DNA of 64,000 bases from Chlorogloeopsis fritschii. GTDB lineage: Bacteria > Cyanobacteriota > Cyanobacteriia > Cyanobacteriales > Nostocaceae. Shown piece by piece: positions 17,532 to 25,352 of the stretch. Numbering within the stretch: position 1 is the first letter of the stretch; each line of letters starts with the position of its first letter. Position numbers and translations under genes: made by a program. The stretch is from the NCBI RefSeq assembly GCF_043099315.1, contig NZ_CP170746.1, one strand, 5' to 3'. Under the pieces are notes generated by a model. The model did not search any database. It was not told the origin of the DNA and worked only from the letters and a program-made list of their open reading frames with translations.

Positions 17532-18944
17532 ATGTTAGGAACAACCCTCCGAGGGCGCTACGAAATCATCAGGCAATTAGGAAAAGGATGGTTTGCTGAG
17601 ACTTATCTGGCTAAAGATAAGGATTTACCCGGTAATCCTTATTGTGTTGTCAAGCGGCTAAAACCCAGGTCAACTGAACCGTTTCTTTTACAGACGGCGA
17701 GACGATTATTCGAGCAGGAAGCGCAAGTACTTTATAAATTAGGCAACCACGAGCAAATACCACGGCTTTTAGCTCATTTTCAGGAAAATGAAGACTTTTA
17801 TTTAGTTCAGGAATTTATAGAAGGTAATGTTATTAGTCAAGAACTAAAAGCAGGTACTAAATGGAGTGAACAAGAAGTAATAAAATTTTTAGAAGATATA
17901 TTAAATATACTCAAGTATGTCCATCAACAAAATGTTATTCATCGGGATATTAAACCTGCAAATTTAATCCGACGTACTATTGATGGCAAGTTAGTTCTAA
18001 TTGATTTTGGAGCAGTTAAACAAATCAGTGTCTTGGCTGCTAACTTGCAAGGAAAGACGATCGCTATTGGTACTCCTGGCTATATGCCGTCTGAACAAAA
18101 TAGTGGTCATCCAAAATTCAATAGTGATATTTATGCTGTAGGGCTGATTGCGATCCAAGCTCTTACAGGTATGCTACCAGACCAACTCCCAAGAAATCCC
18201 AACACTTATAAAATTCATTGGCGAGGGCTAGTAGATATTAAATCTTGTCTAATAGATGTTTTAGACAAAATGGTAAACTATGACTTCCGCGATCGCTATC
18301 AATCTGTAACTGATGTGTTACAAGCAATTGCAGATATTAAGAAGGAGAAAAAGCAGAGCCTAAACAAAAAAGTTGCGATCGCAGTAGTGGTAGTTGCCTT
18401 CATCTTATCTATAACAGTATTAGCTTTTCCACAAATCAGGCAATTGTTCATCCTACCAGGGCAAGATTCACCAATTAATACCGAATTCTCTGTTTATGAG
18501 AATCCTAACTATAGCATTCAGATACAATATCCTCTATCTTGGAGAGTTCTACCCATTGGAGATCCATTTACAGGAGATATAGTTAAATTTTGGTCACCAC
18601 CAACAAGTAGTACAAAAAAAATAACAGCAGAGGTAAATATCAATGTTGAAAACTTGAAAGAACCTATTTCATTAGAAGGATATACAAATATATCTGTGAA
18701 TGAAATAACCCAGTTTTTCACTGATGCAATAATTCATGAGTCCTATTCTACTAAACTATCAAATCTCCCCGCTCATCAAGTAATTTATAGTGGTAAAGAA
18801 GAAGGATATAACGTTAAGCGAATGGCAGTTTGGACTTTGAAAAATAACAAAGCTTATATAATCACCTATACAGCAGAAGAAGGTCAATACGATAGATATT
18901 TGAGCATTTCACAAAAAATGATTAATTCATTAAAAATTTATTAG
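17532..18944 (+). CDS. Ser/Thr protein kinase with C-terminal PsbP-like extracytoplasmic domain
   Basis: A 470-residue transmembrane kinase. The kinase domain spans ~1-270: glycine loop LGKGWFAETYLA (~17-28), Lys in CVVKRLKP, catalytic loop VIHRDIKPANLI (~137) and LIDFGAVKQ (~157). A transmembrane helix follows (AIAVVVVAFILSITVLAF, ~287-304). The C-terminal ~150 residues (YENPNYSIQIQYPLSWRVL to SQKMINSLKIY) resemble the PsbP/MOG1-like domain found in several cyanobacterial exported proteins, so it should lie in the periplasm as a sensor (inference). All core catalytic residues are present, so it is probably active. It is divergent from the porin gene and convergent with the protease cluster. 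Confidence 0.88.
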   Translation: MLGTTLRGRYEIIRQLGKGWFAETYLAKDKDLPGNPYCVVKRLKPRSTEPFLLQTARRLFEQEAQVLYKLGNHEQIPRLLAHFQENEDFYLVQEFIEGNVISQELKAGTKWSEQEVIKFLEDILNILKYVHQQNVIHRDIKPANLIRRTIDGKLVLIDFGAVKQISVLAANLQGKTIAIGTPGYMPSEQNSGHPKFNSDIYAVGLIAIQALTGMLPDQLPRNPNTYKIHWRGLVDIKSCLIDVLDKMVNYDFRDRYQSVTDVLQAIADIKKEKKQSLNKKVAIAVVVVAFILSITVLAFPQIRQLFILPGQDSPINTEFSVYENPNYSIQIQYPLSWRVLPIGDPFTGDIVKFWSPPTSSTKKITAEVNINVENLKEPISLEGYTNISVNEITQFFTDAIIHESYSTKLSNLPAHQVIYSGKEEGYNVKRMAVWTLKNNKAYIITYTAEEGQYDRYLSISQKMINSLKIY

Positions 18945-18980
18945 TTAAGAAGTCAGAAGCCAGGAGTCAGAAGTCAGAAG

Positions 18981-19003
18981 CAATTTTTGTAGGGTGGGCA
19001 CTG
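18981..19003. repeat. Short dispersed repeat GCAATTTTTGTAGGGT
   Basis: This ~23-bp stretch recurs at 30331-30353 with two differences. It follows direct AGAAGTCAGAAG repeats in the short gap after the kinase gene, between convergent genes. Confidence 0.5.
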
Positions 19004-19014
19004 CCTACTTTTCT

Positions 19015-20688
19015 TCAAAACTTTATTTTTACGTTGTGAACAGTGTCCACCTTACCCTTACTTTGTAATTCTCTTATTTTTTGAATTGCGTCTTGGTAGT
19101 ATTGAGTTTTTCCTTGTTGTTTATATAAATCTGCTGCTTTTTGAAAATCTAACAGAGCTTCTTTGTTATTTCCTAAATTAAGATAAATCAGACCACGATT
19201 GTAGTAAGCTTCTGCAAAGTCTGGAGTGAGACTAATTATCTTGCTGTAATCGGCAAGGGCACCTTGATCGTCTTGCAGCCTGCGACGGACAAAAGCCCTG
19301 CCAAAGTAGGCAGATGCGTAGTCTGGTTGAATGCCGATCGCGATGTTATAGTCCAAAGCAGCTTTGTTGTACTCTTGAAGTTGTCTATAAGCAAAACCCC
19401 GTCTGGTGTGGGCAAGAGCGCTGTTTGGTTGCAGTCTAATTGCTTCATCTAAATCAGCGATCGCTCTTTTATAATCTTTAAGAGCAATATAGGAATCACC
19501 TCGATTTAAGTAAGCAAGAGCATAGTCAGGTTTAAGGTTAATTGCTTTATTTAAATCAGCTATTCCTCCTTGATAATCTTGAAGTTCATTCTTAAGTGCC
19601 CCTCGGTTTAAGTAAGCTGCTGCATAGTCAGGATTAAGGCTAATTGCTTTACTGTAATCTTTAAGAGCTTCCTGATTTCTCTGCAGAAGATCTTGAGTTA
19701 AACCCCGGTTCATGTAAGCAATTGGACTATTGGGAGTCAGGCGAACTACTTGGTTTAAATCTTCATATGCCGCTTGATAATTTTTGAGATCGTAGTAAGC
19801 GACAGCCCTTTGGAAGTAAGCATCAGGATGGTTCGGATTCATCCGCAAAGCTTGTTCATAGGCGGCAATAGCTCCTTGGTAGTCTCTTTTTTGAGCTTTA
19901 GCTCCACCTGAACTGATCAAACTTTCAGCACTTCGTTGTTGTTTGCCTGATTGCGTTGTTCTGATGGTTGGTTTTTGTGTGGTAGTTGGTTTTTGAGCGG
20001 TAGTTTGTTGTTGAGGAGTAGTTGGCGCTCTTAAATTACCTCTAGTGGCTACAAACGTATTGCTCGGAATTCCCAATCGCAAAACAGTTTTTGTGGAAAC
20101 ATCAGGTTCCGTGGCTCGCCCATTAATACCTACTACCAAACCATTTTCGTCTAGTAAAGGGCCACCACTCATTCCGGGTATAGCCTCGTTGTCATAAACT
20201 AAGGCATAACCTTGATCTGGTTGTTGCAACCGACTGCGAATATATCCCCTAGTAAATTGGTAACTGGGCTGATCCAAACCTGGTATTTGCGCCCACCCTA
20301 CCGCATAAACTGTCATTCCCTCTGTTAATTGATCGGAGTTTCCAAAATTGGCAGTGGTGTAATTTTTTTGACTTGTAAACTGTAACACAGCTAAGTCCAA
20401 ACCAGGCAATTGTGTGCTGTAGTAAATGGGATAGCGATCGCCATCGGGAGTCTGAATTTCGTATCTCCCAGGTTCTTCTATGACATGGCGATTCGTCAGC
20501 ACAAAATAAGTATTTCCCTTGCGCTCAAAAATTATCCCAGAGCCAATGCCTACTCCATCTATGCGAATGGTAAATTGTCTTGCAATATCGCTAACTTGCT
20601 TGGGAGATAATGCAACGCTAAATTGAGGCTGTATGACTACGACTGCTGCACCAAATAGCACAGCTGCAATAGAGGAATAATACTTCAT
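19015..20688 (-). CDS. Exported trypsin-like serine protease with C-terminal TPR array
   Basis: A 557-residue exported protein. Signal peptide ~1-27 (SIAAVLFGAAVVVIQPQFSVA). Trypsin/HtrA-like domain ~30-215 with a full triad: His in VLTNRHVIEE, Asp in LDLAVLQF and Ser in IPGMSGGPLLDE. A Thr/Gln-rich linker (~225-255) is followed by about eight TPRs (~260-530), for example AYFQRAVAYYDLKNYQAAYEDL and AYLNRGDSYIALKDYKRAIADL. There is no PDZ domain, so the TPRs probably recruit substrate or partner. ATG 20688 gives the signal peptide; a TTG lies 6 bp upstream. It is the last gene of a minus-strand set, 11 bp after the next protease. Its C-terminal codons overlap repeat-like DNA (19034-19056). Confidence 0.88.
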   Translation of the reverse strand: MKYYSSIAAVLFGAAVVVIQPQFSVALSPKQVSDIARQFTIRIDGVGIGSGIIFERKGNTYFVLTNRHVIEEPGRYEIQTPDGDRYPIYYSTQLPGLDLAVLQFTSQKNYTTANFGNSDQLTEGMTVYAVGWAQIPGLDQPSYQFTRGYIRSRLQQPDQGYALVYDNEAIPGMSGGPLLDENGLVVGINGRATEPDVSTKTVLRLGIPSNTFVATRGNLRAPTTPQQQTTAQKPTTTQKPTIRTTQSGKQQRSAESLISSGGAKAQKRDYQGAIAAYEQALRMNPNHPDAYFQRAVAYYDLKNYQAAYEDLNQVVRLTPNSPIAYMNRGLTQDLLQRNQEALKDYSKAISLNPDYAAAYLNRGALKNELQDYQGGIADLNKAINLKPDYALAYLNRGDSYIALKDYKRAIADLDEAIRLQPNSALAHTRRGFAYRQLQEYNKAALDYNIAIGIQPDYASAYFGRAFVRRRLQDDQGALADYSKIISLTPDFAEAYYNRGLIYLNLGNNKEALLDFQKAADLYKQQGKTQYYQDAIQKIRELQSKGKVDTVHNVKIKF

Positions 20689-20699
20689 TTTCAAACCTG

Positions 20700-21587
20700 C
20701 TACGTAAAAATACTGAGCGAGCTAACAGGTAGAACTGCTTGGGGCTTTTGGAGATGCTTGCGATCGCATTTGTAAGTGAATGAAAATTTGGAGTTACCAT
20801 CTTTGAGAGAAGATGGCTCCAATTCCACAATCGTTTCAATCGGAATACCCCAGCTATATTTACTCATTCGTTGCCGTAGAGGTGCTTCTGGCGGTGTCCC
20901 ATCTTGATAAGTATAAGGCTCGCCCCAAAGAGGTTCCGCATGTATTCCATTAATAGCTACTACCTTTCCTTGCCGATTTAGTAAAGGCCCCCCACTCATA
21001 CCCTTTTGAATATCATTGGTATACCCAATGCTATAGCCACCATCCAAAGCTTTGTCCAACACCCAGGAAACCTTACCTGCTTTGAAAACAAAACCTACAT
21101 CCTGGGTTCCCTCAACATTAAACGGAAATCCAGCGGCAAACACTTGATTTCCCACACTCAAATTTGATGTCGAGCCAAGGGATGCTACAGCATATTTGTG
21201 AGTGGGACTGTAAAACTGTAAAATCGCTAAATCTTTGCCATTAAAGCAAGTAGCGTCTAATTTCTTTACCTGATGGGGAAGTTTAGCTTCATACACCCGG
21301 CGATCGGGCGTTTGAATTCTATAGGGAGGATCTCCCGAAATCATGACGTGGGCATTAGTAACTACTGTATAAACAGAGTCTTTCTCTTTAAATATAATTC
21401 CTGAGCCTAAAAAGCCCTCCGCAAGCACCTTGACTGTGATTGACTCAGCTAATGGCTGTAGTTCCTGTTCCCAACCTAGACTTGAGGATTGTTCAACTGC
21501 AACCCTAGTACTTAGCGGTACTGTTACTGGTAATAAAATTGATAAACCCCCAATACAGGCAACCGCGAGTAAAAAGCGCCATTCCAT
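20700..21587 (-). CDS. Exported trypsin-like serine protease
   Basis: A 295-residue protein with an N-terminal membrane/signal segment (FLLAVACIGGLSILLPVTVPL, ~4-24; no clear cleavage site, so it may be membrane-anchored). One trypsin-like domain follows, with an intact triad: His in VVTNAHVMISG, Asp in GKDLAILQF and Ser in IQKGMSGGPLLNRQG. It is clearly paralogous to the domain of the neighbouring protease-TPR protein (shared GSGIIF, RIQTPD and GMSGGPLL) but lacks TPRs. The two genes are 11 bp apart and so probably cotranscribed, with the COP23 gene 22 bp upstream. Likely role: periplasmic proteolysis or quality control. The substrate is unknown. Confidence 0.85.
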   Translation of the reverse strand: MEWRFLLAVACIGGLSILLPVTVPLSTRVAVEQSSSLGWEQELQPLAESITVKVLAEGFLGSGIIFKEKDSVYTVVTNAHVMISGDPPYRIQTPDRRVYEAKLPHQVKKLDATCFNGKDLAILQFYSPTHKYAVASLGSTSNLSVGNQVFAAGFPFNVEGTQDVGFVFKAGKVSWVLDKALDGGYSIGYTNDIQKGMSGGPLLNRQGKVVAINGIHAEPLWGEPYTYQDGTPPEAPLRQRMSKYSWGIPIETIVELEPSSLKDGNSKFSFTYKCDRKHLQKPQAVLPVSSLSIFT

Positions 21588-21609
21588 GTTGGTTTACCTT
21601 ACGATTTCT

Positions 21610-22185
21610 TCAACATTCCCATACTGGTAGTCCAGATGGGCAACTTACGGATTCACTTTCCTCTCCGATTAGTTTTTGTACATCAAGATAGGAGGCATCA
21701 CGAACATTGGAAATAACGTTGTTGTTGTCATCCTTCAGTTCAATGATTCTGCCACCACCCCCTATCGGTTTATAAAGCAACCGATTTAGAATCAGCTGGG
21801 GATCTGTTCCTGGTTTGAGGGTTACTAATACTCCATTCGGCAAACAAGGGCCACCATTATAACTGGCGACACACAACACAGGTTGACGCTTATATTCTCC
21901 TGCTCTGATAAACTTGAGCGTACCGTTTTGATAGAACCTATTGAAGCGATCGGATATTGCCTCGCAGCGTTCCCCAGGTGTCCAAGGTGGCGGAAAAGCT
22001 GTATCAACCCAGCTAATTATTGGTTTATTTCCCCTACTAGTATTAACAATTGTTGCTGGGTTACCCCTGCTCATACCGCAGAAAAATTTAGCTCTTTGAG
22101 CATAGCTAGGCTGAAGATTAATAGCAGTAGAACTGAGTGTAAATGCTGCTACACTAAGGGATTTGGCAAATAAACTGAATTTCAT
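21610..22185 (-). CDS. COP23-domain exported protein
   Basis: A 191-residue exported protein with a signal peptide ending at SYAQR (~30). The mature part matches the COP23 domain, named after a circadian-oscillating 23-kDa polypeptide of a unicellular cyanobacterium: FFCGMSRGNPATIV, PIISWVDTAF, PGERCEAISDRFNRFYQNG, VLCVASYNGGPCLPNGVLVTLKPG. Six cysteines in the mature chain suggest disulfides in the periplasm. The molecular function of COP23 is unknown. It lies 22 bp upstream of a protease gene on the same strand, so it is probably part of the same transcript. The link between COP23 and the proteases is a useful functional hint. Confidence 0.82.
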   Translation of the reverse strand: MKFSLFAKSLSVAAFTLSSTAINLQPSYAQRAKFFCGMSRGNPATIVNTSRGNKPIISWVDTAFPPPWTPGERCEAISDRFNRFYQNGTLKFIRAGEYKRQPVLCVASYNGGPCLPNGVLVTLKPGTDPQLILNRLLYKPIGGGGRIIELKDDNNNVISNVRDASYLDVQKLIGEESESVSCPSGLPVWEC

Positions 22186-22404
22186 GGTTATTTCTCACTT
22201 GATGTAAAAGTCTTAAAATATAAATTTTTTTAAAATATCATGCACATATTTATGATTTCAGTATAAATCCAGGCGGATAACTCTTGTTTTCGGAAAAACA
22301 TTTGTTATTGTTACTTTTTTTAATAAAACTTGTTAGGGTATGTGTGTTGTGATTCCTAAGTTGCAAGAGCGCTCACTCGGCACAGTCGTCCCTACCTTTA
22401 CGAT

Positions 22405-23385
22405 CTACAGAGAGCTTCTTGGACATTTATCTCCTAGCAATATACTTCCACATCCCAAAGAAGGTTTATTTCTCAACATTGCATCTAAATCAAAGGTAAA
22501 CAACTTGTAAACGTCTGGAATTACGTCTGCTGTTGATTTATTTGCTAGTCCCCGTGCAATCAGTTTTGGATCTACCGAACCGCGATCAAAACTCAAGCGC
22601 ATATCCTCTGCTTCGATCGCATTTAAAATACGACTGATTGGCAAACCACAACTATTGTTACCGCTCAGTTTTGGTTCGAGACAATATCCGTGTTCCTGGG
22701 AGCGATCGCTTCCATGAATAGCAACAACTAGTCCATCTTTACTAAATACCGGGCCGCCATCCATGCCCTGACGGGTTTGAATGTTGTAAGCTAAACTATA
22801 TCCGCTTTCAGAATGAGGTTGAGAATCAATTTGATTTAATGATGTGGCTTGGGTAATCCGTTCTCGACGAGGAGCTTGATTTTGGGGTACGGGCCAACCA
22901 GAAACATATAATACATCTTTGTTTCTAAGTTTCTCTGCATCTCCCACAGCAGCAACAGGGTAGTCGTGTTCGCTCTCAAATTTAACCAGCGCTAAATCAA
23001 GATCTTTTGCTCTTGTTCTCAGTTCACCGTCTTCTCTACCTAAAGGATAAATGCTGGAATTATCTTCGTTATGTTCCACTAAGTGTACTTTGCCGTCACT
23101 TGTGCGTACTCCATAAAATCCTCTAGTTTGTACAACACTAAGTGCAGTGAGTGCGTAATAGCTTTTACCTTTTCGAGCCACGATCGCTCCAGAACCTGTT
23201 TCCCACTCTCTGCGTGCCTTTGCATCCCCTTCTTGTAACGCTGGTGCAATTAAGACGGTTGTCTGAGATGCGATCGCATCAACTTCGTGTTCGGGAAACG
23301 CTAAAACAAATGTATGAAAAAATGCAATAGTTATTACTGTCACTATTGCTAAAACAACAGTAGCTAAACGCTTGTAAAATTTCAT
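22405..23385 (-). CDS. Trypsin-like protease homologue lacking catalytic His and Ser (pseudoprotease)
   Basis: A 326-residue exported protein homologous to the two proteases downstream. Signal peptide ~1-30 (VLAIVTVITIAFFHTFVLA). Aligned by eye, GSGAIVARKGKSYYALTALSV corresponds to GSGIIFERKGNTYFVLTNRHV, so the catalytic His is Ser here. RQGMDGGPVF corresponds to IPGMSGGPLL, so the nucleophile Ser is Asp. The Asp region (LDLALVKF) is kept. Frame, length and fold motifs are otherwise intact, so it is a conserved-looking but probably non-catalytic member rather than a broken gene. A C-terminal extension (~270-326) ends with Cys residues (SLGCGSILLGDKCP). It is 219 bp upstream of the COP23 gene on the same strand. 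Confidence 0.85.
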   Translation of the reverse strand: MKFYKRLATVVLAIVTVITIAFFHTFVLAFPEHEVDAIASQTTVLIAPALQEGDAKARREWETGSGAIVARKGKSYYALTALSVVQTRGFYGVRTSDGKVHLVEHNEDNSSIYPLGREDGELRTRAKDLDLALVKFESEHDYPVAAVGDAEKLRNKDVLYVSGWPVPQNQAPRRERITQATSLNQIDSQPHSESGYSLAYNIQTRQGMDGGPVFSKDGLVVAIHGSDRSQEHGYCLEPKLSGNNSCGLPISRILNAIEAEDMRLSFDRGSVDPKLIARGLANKSTADVIPDVYKLFTFDLDAMLRNKPSLGCGSILLGDKCPRSSL

Positions 23386-23583
23386 AGTGATAACTCCTAC
23401 GCTGTTGTGCTTTTAATTGTCACAAACAGCATCTTCCTTATTTTTTATATATCTTCACCCCTTAATAAATTGATTTTATGATTTTAATTTGACGACAGAT
23501 GTTTATATTCATTTTTCAACATATATCCATTGCACCAGAATTTTAACGTCTACGGTAGCTGTACAGAACTCAACATTTTCAAG

Positions 23584-24015
23584 CTACCCTTCGTTGATTT
23601 TTCTATGTTGAAGCCGCAGTGCTTCAATAATCTGAACGTTAGCCTTTGGAAAAGCAAACTGCTCCAGTTCATCTAAACTTACCCAACGAAATTCATCGCA
23701 TTCTATTGGTTGCGGAATGCCCGTAATATGGCAGCAATTATGTACTGTAAGGGTAACTCTTAGATGTGTATAGGTGTGGTCAATAGTGATGAGATGTTCA
23801 CCCACTTCTATCACTATTCCCAATTCTTCGTAAATTTCTCGTTTAATACAATCAAAGATTGTTTCACCAGGTTCGATTTTACCCCCAGGGAATTCCCACA
23901 AACCACCCATTACTCCTGTTGGGGGACGCCAATCAATCAAAATTTGTCTCTTGTCGTTCCAGATTACAGCAACACCGATAATTTTATGGGGCGGGAGGGG
24001 AGTAGTTTCGTTCAT
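23584..24015 (-). CDS. mutT: MutT-type Nudix hydrolase (8-oxo-dGTP diphosphatase)
   Basis: A 143-residue Nudix protein. The complete Nudix box is visible near 43-66: GGKIEPGETIFDCIKRE followed by IYEELGI, fitting Gx5Ex7REUxEExGU. The short length, the WEFPGGKIEPGET context and the LITIDHTYTHLRVTL segment are those of MutT, which hydrolyses 8-oxo-dGTP to prevent A:T to C:G transversions. In cyanobacteria and other bacteria a close relative is fused to MutY; here it is free-standing. The gap after its start (24016-24406) carries TAGTAGATAG-type simple repeats. Confidence 0.85.
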   Translation of the reverse strand: MNETTPLPPHKIIGVAVIWNDKRQILIDWRPPTGVMGGLWEFPGGKIEPGETIFDCIKREIYEELGIVIEVGEHLITIDHTYTHLRVTLTVHNCCHITGIPQPIECDEFRWVSLDELEQFAFPKANVQIIEALRLQHRKINEG

Positions 24016-24073
24016 GGAAAAGCTGTTGGTTAGTAGATAGTAGGTAGTAGTTAGTAGTTGACTTTGATGCTAA

Positions 24074-24104
24074 ATAAAAAACTCGACAAGAACTTGCCGA
24101 GTTT
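24074..24104 (-). terminator. Rho-independent terminator after the DUF760 gene
   Basis: On the minus strand AAACTCGGCAAGTTCTTG and TCGAGTTTTTTA form a stem (outer arms 24079-24085 / 24098-24104 plus inner CAAG/CTTG) followed by six Ts. It lies ~300 bp past the DUF760 stop codon. The gap between them is AT-rich and has another small hairpin (24255-24262 with 24273-24280). Confidence 0.7.
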
Positions 24105-24406
24105 GTATTGTATTACAATTTGTAAAAATATTTTATTATTTATCAACTTTATTCATTATCTTTCAGATTTTTAGAATATTTTATTTTGAATAAAAATAAA
24201 CTGATGAAAACAAGTCTGAGCAAGAGTTTGAATTTTAAATTCTAGATGATTCAACATAGGGGATATGTATTACCCCTATGCAGATCAAGTAAAACTGTGA
24301 AATTGTTAGCACAGACACAGGAGTATTGAATTTATTAGGTATGGTTGGCATAAAGGCAGGAACAAAACAATCTAAAGTTTCTATTTAGATAGCCAATTTC
24401 TAATTG

Positions 24407-24751
24407 CTACTCATGTTCTGTGTTGTGGGGTTCCGTTCCTTGCAATGCTAGTTCAAAGTTCATTCTCTGCTCGGCATTACGTAGAAAGTAACCGCTAATC
24501 ATAGCTGATGCCAACAAACGGCCGAGGTTTTCTCGACTGGTAGTAATAGTAACATCAAAGTGTTCAGAAGGCAGATTCCCCAATAGCCCGATGATGTTAC
24601 GTTCCATTACCTGAAGGACTTCTGAAGTACTAGGTTTGGAAAGCTGACTGATAGTCTCTGGACTTAGAGATTTAACATATTGCCATAATGGGCTGCCAGC
24701 CTCTGATTCACTGTTAAAAAATTCTGAAACTCGATTGGATGGGTTACTCAC
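24407..24751 (-). CDS. DUF760 family protein
   Basis: A 114-residue cytosolic protein of the DUF760 family, conserved in cyanobacteria and plastids and without assigned molecular function. Visible conserved segments: LWQYVKSLSPETISQLSKP (~22-40), EVLQVMERNIIGLLGNLP (~44-61), FDVTITTSRENLGRLLASAM (~64-83) and SGYFLRNAEQRMNFE. There is no signal peptide or membrane segment. It stands alone with a long AT-rich 3' gap and a terminator. SD-like AGGAGGAAAAG occurs just upstream of the ATG on the minus strand. Confidence 0.85.
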   Translation of the reverse strand: MSNPSNRVSEFFNSESEAGSPLWQYVKSLSPETISQLSKPSTSEVLQVMERNIIGLLGNLPSEHFDVTITTSRENLGRLLASAMISGYFLRNAEQRMNFELALQGTEPHNTEHE

Positions 24752-24954
24752 GTCTTTTCCTCCTGTTCTATTACCAGTAACACTTAAAGTTATTTGAATA
24801 GATATGATTTACTAAATCCTTATGTTCTATTCAATGTATGGATTTACTATTGTGTGTTCCTGGAAACTAATGTAACAGGCTATTTTCTGATTGGCAGTCG
24901 TTGTAACCGTACCAAATAAACCGGAAAGTATCACCTTATTAGTTAGTGGTTAGC

Positions 24955-25019
24955 AGGGGCGGGTTTTGTTGATGATCTTTGGGTTAAAACCGACAATTTA
25001 TCTTTATAAACCCGCACGG
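24955..25019. repeat. MITE-like repeat, copy 2 (inverted)
   Basis: Reverse-complement relative of 366-437, including both ends (GGGGCGGGTTTTGTTGAT and TAAACCCGCAC) and the interior AAATTGTCGGTTT. There is no open reading frame inside, so it would need an outside transposase if mobile. Confidence 0.65.
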
Positions 25020-25245
25020 CAGTCGCTACAACGCGGGGAACCCGACGCCAGTTGACGCCAGGTGCTACAACGCGGGGAACCCGCGCAACGCACTGGCTCC
25101 TTTATGCCGGGGAACCCGTCCACCCTCCGGGTACCCTGCGGGAACGCCTCCGGCGTACAGCAGTCCCCCATCGCCGGAAACCGCCAAGACGGGGGCTGCT
25201 TCACCGCACTGGCTCCGCAACGCGCTGCCTCCCGTACAGTAGTTA
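25020..25245. repeat. GC-rich composite repeat region
   Basis: Dense short repeats: CTACAACGCGGGGAACCCG occurs twice, with ACTGGCTCC, CCTCCGGGTACCCTGCGG and GCCTCCGGCG blocks. Much higher GC than the surroundings, and with vocabulary shared with 30408-30580. The open frames here look like by-products of the repeats rather than proteins. The rest of the 24752-25352 gap is simple TAGTTAGTGG-type sequence. Confidence 0.65.
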
Positions 25246-25352
25246 GTGGTTCTAGGTTCTACAACTCTGGAAGATCAACGTACTGGCTCCTCTCCCACTC
25301 CTACACTGCGTTGTTTCCCACTAACCACTATCCACTATCAACTATCTATCAA

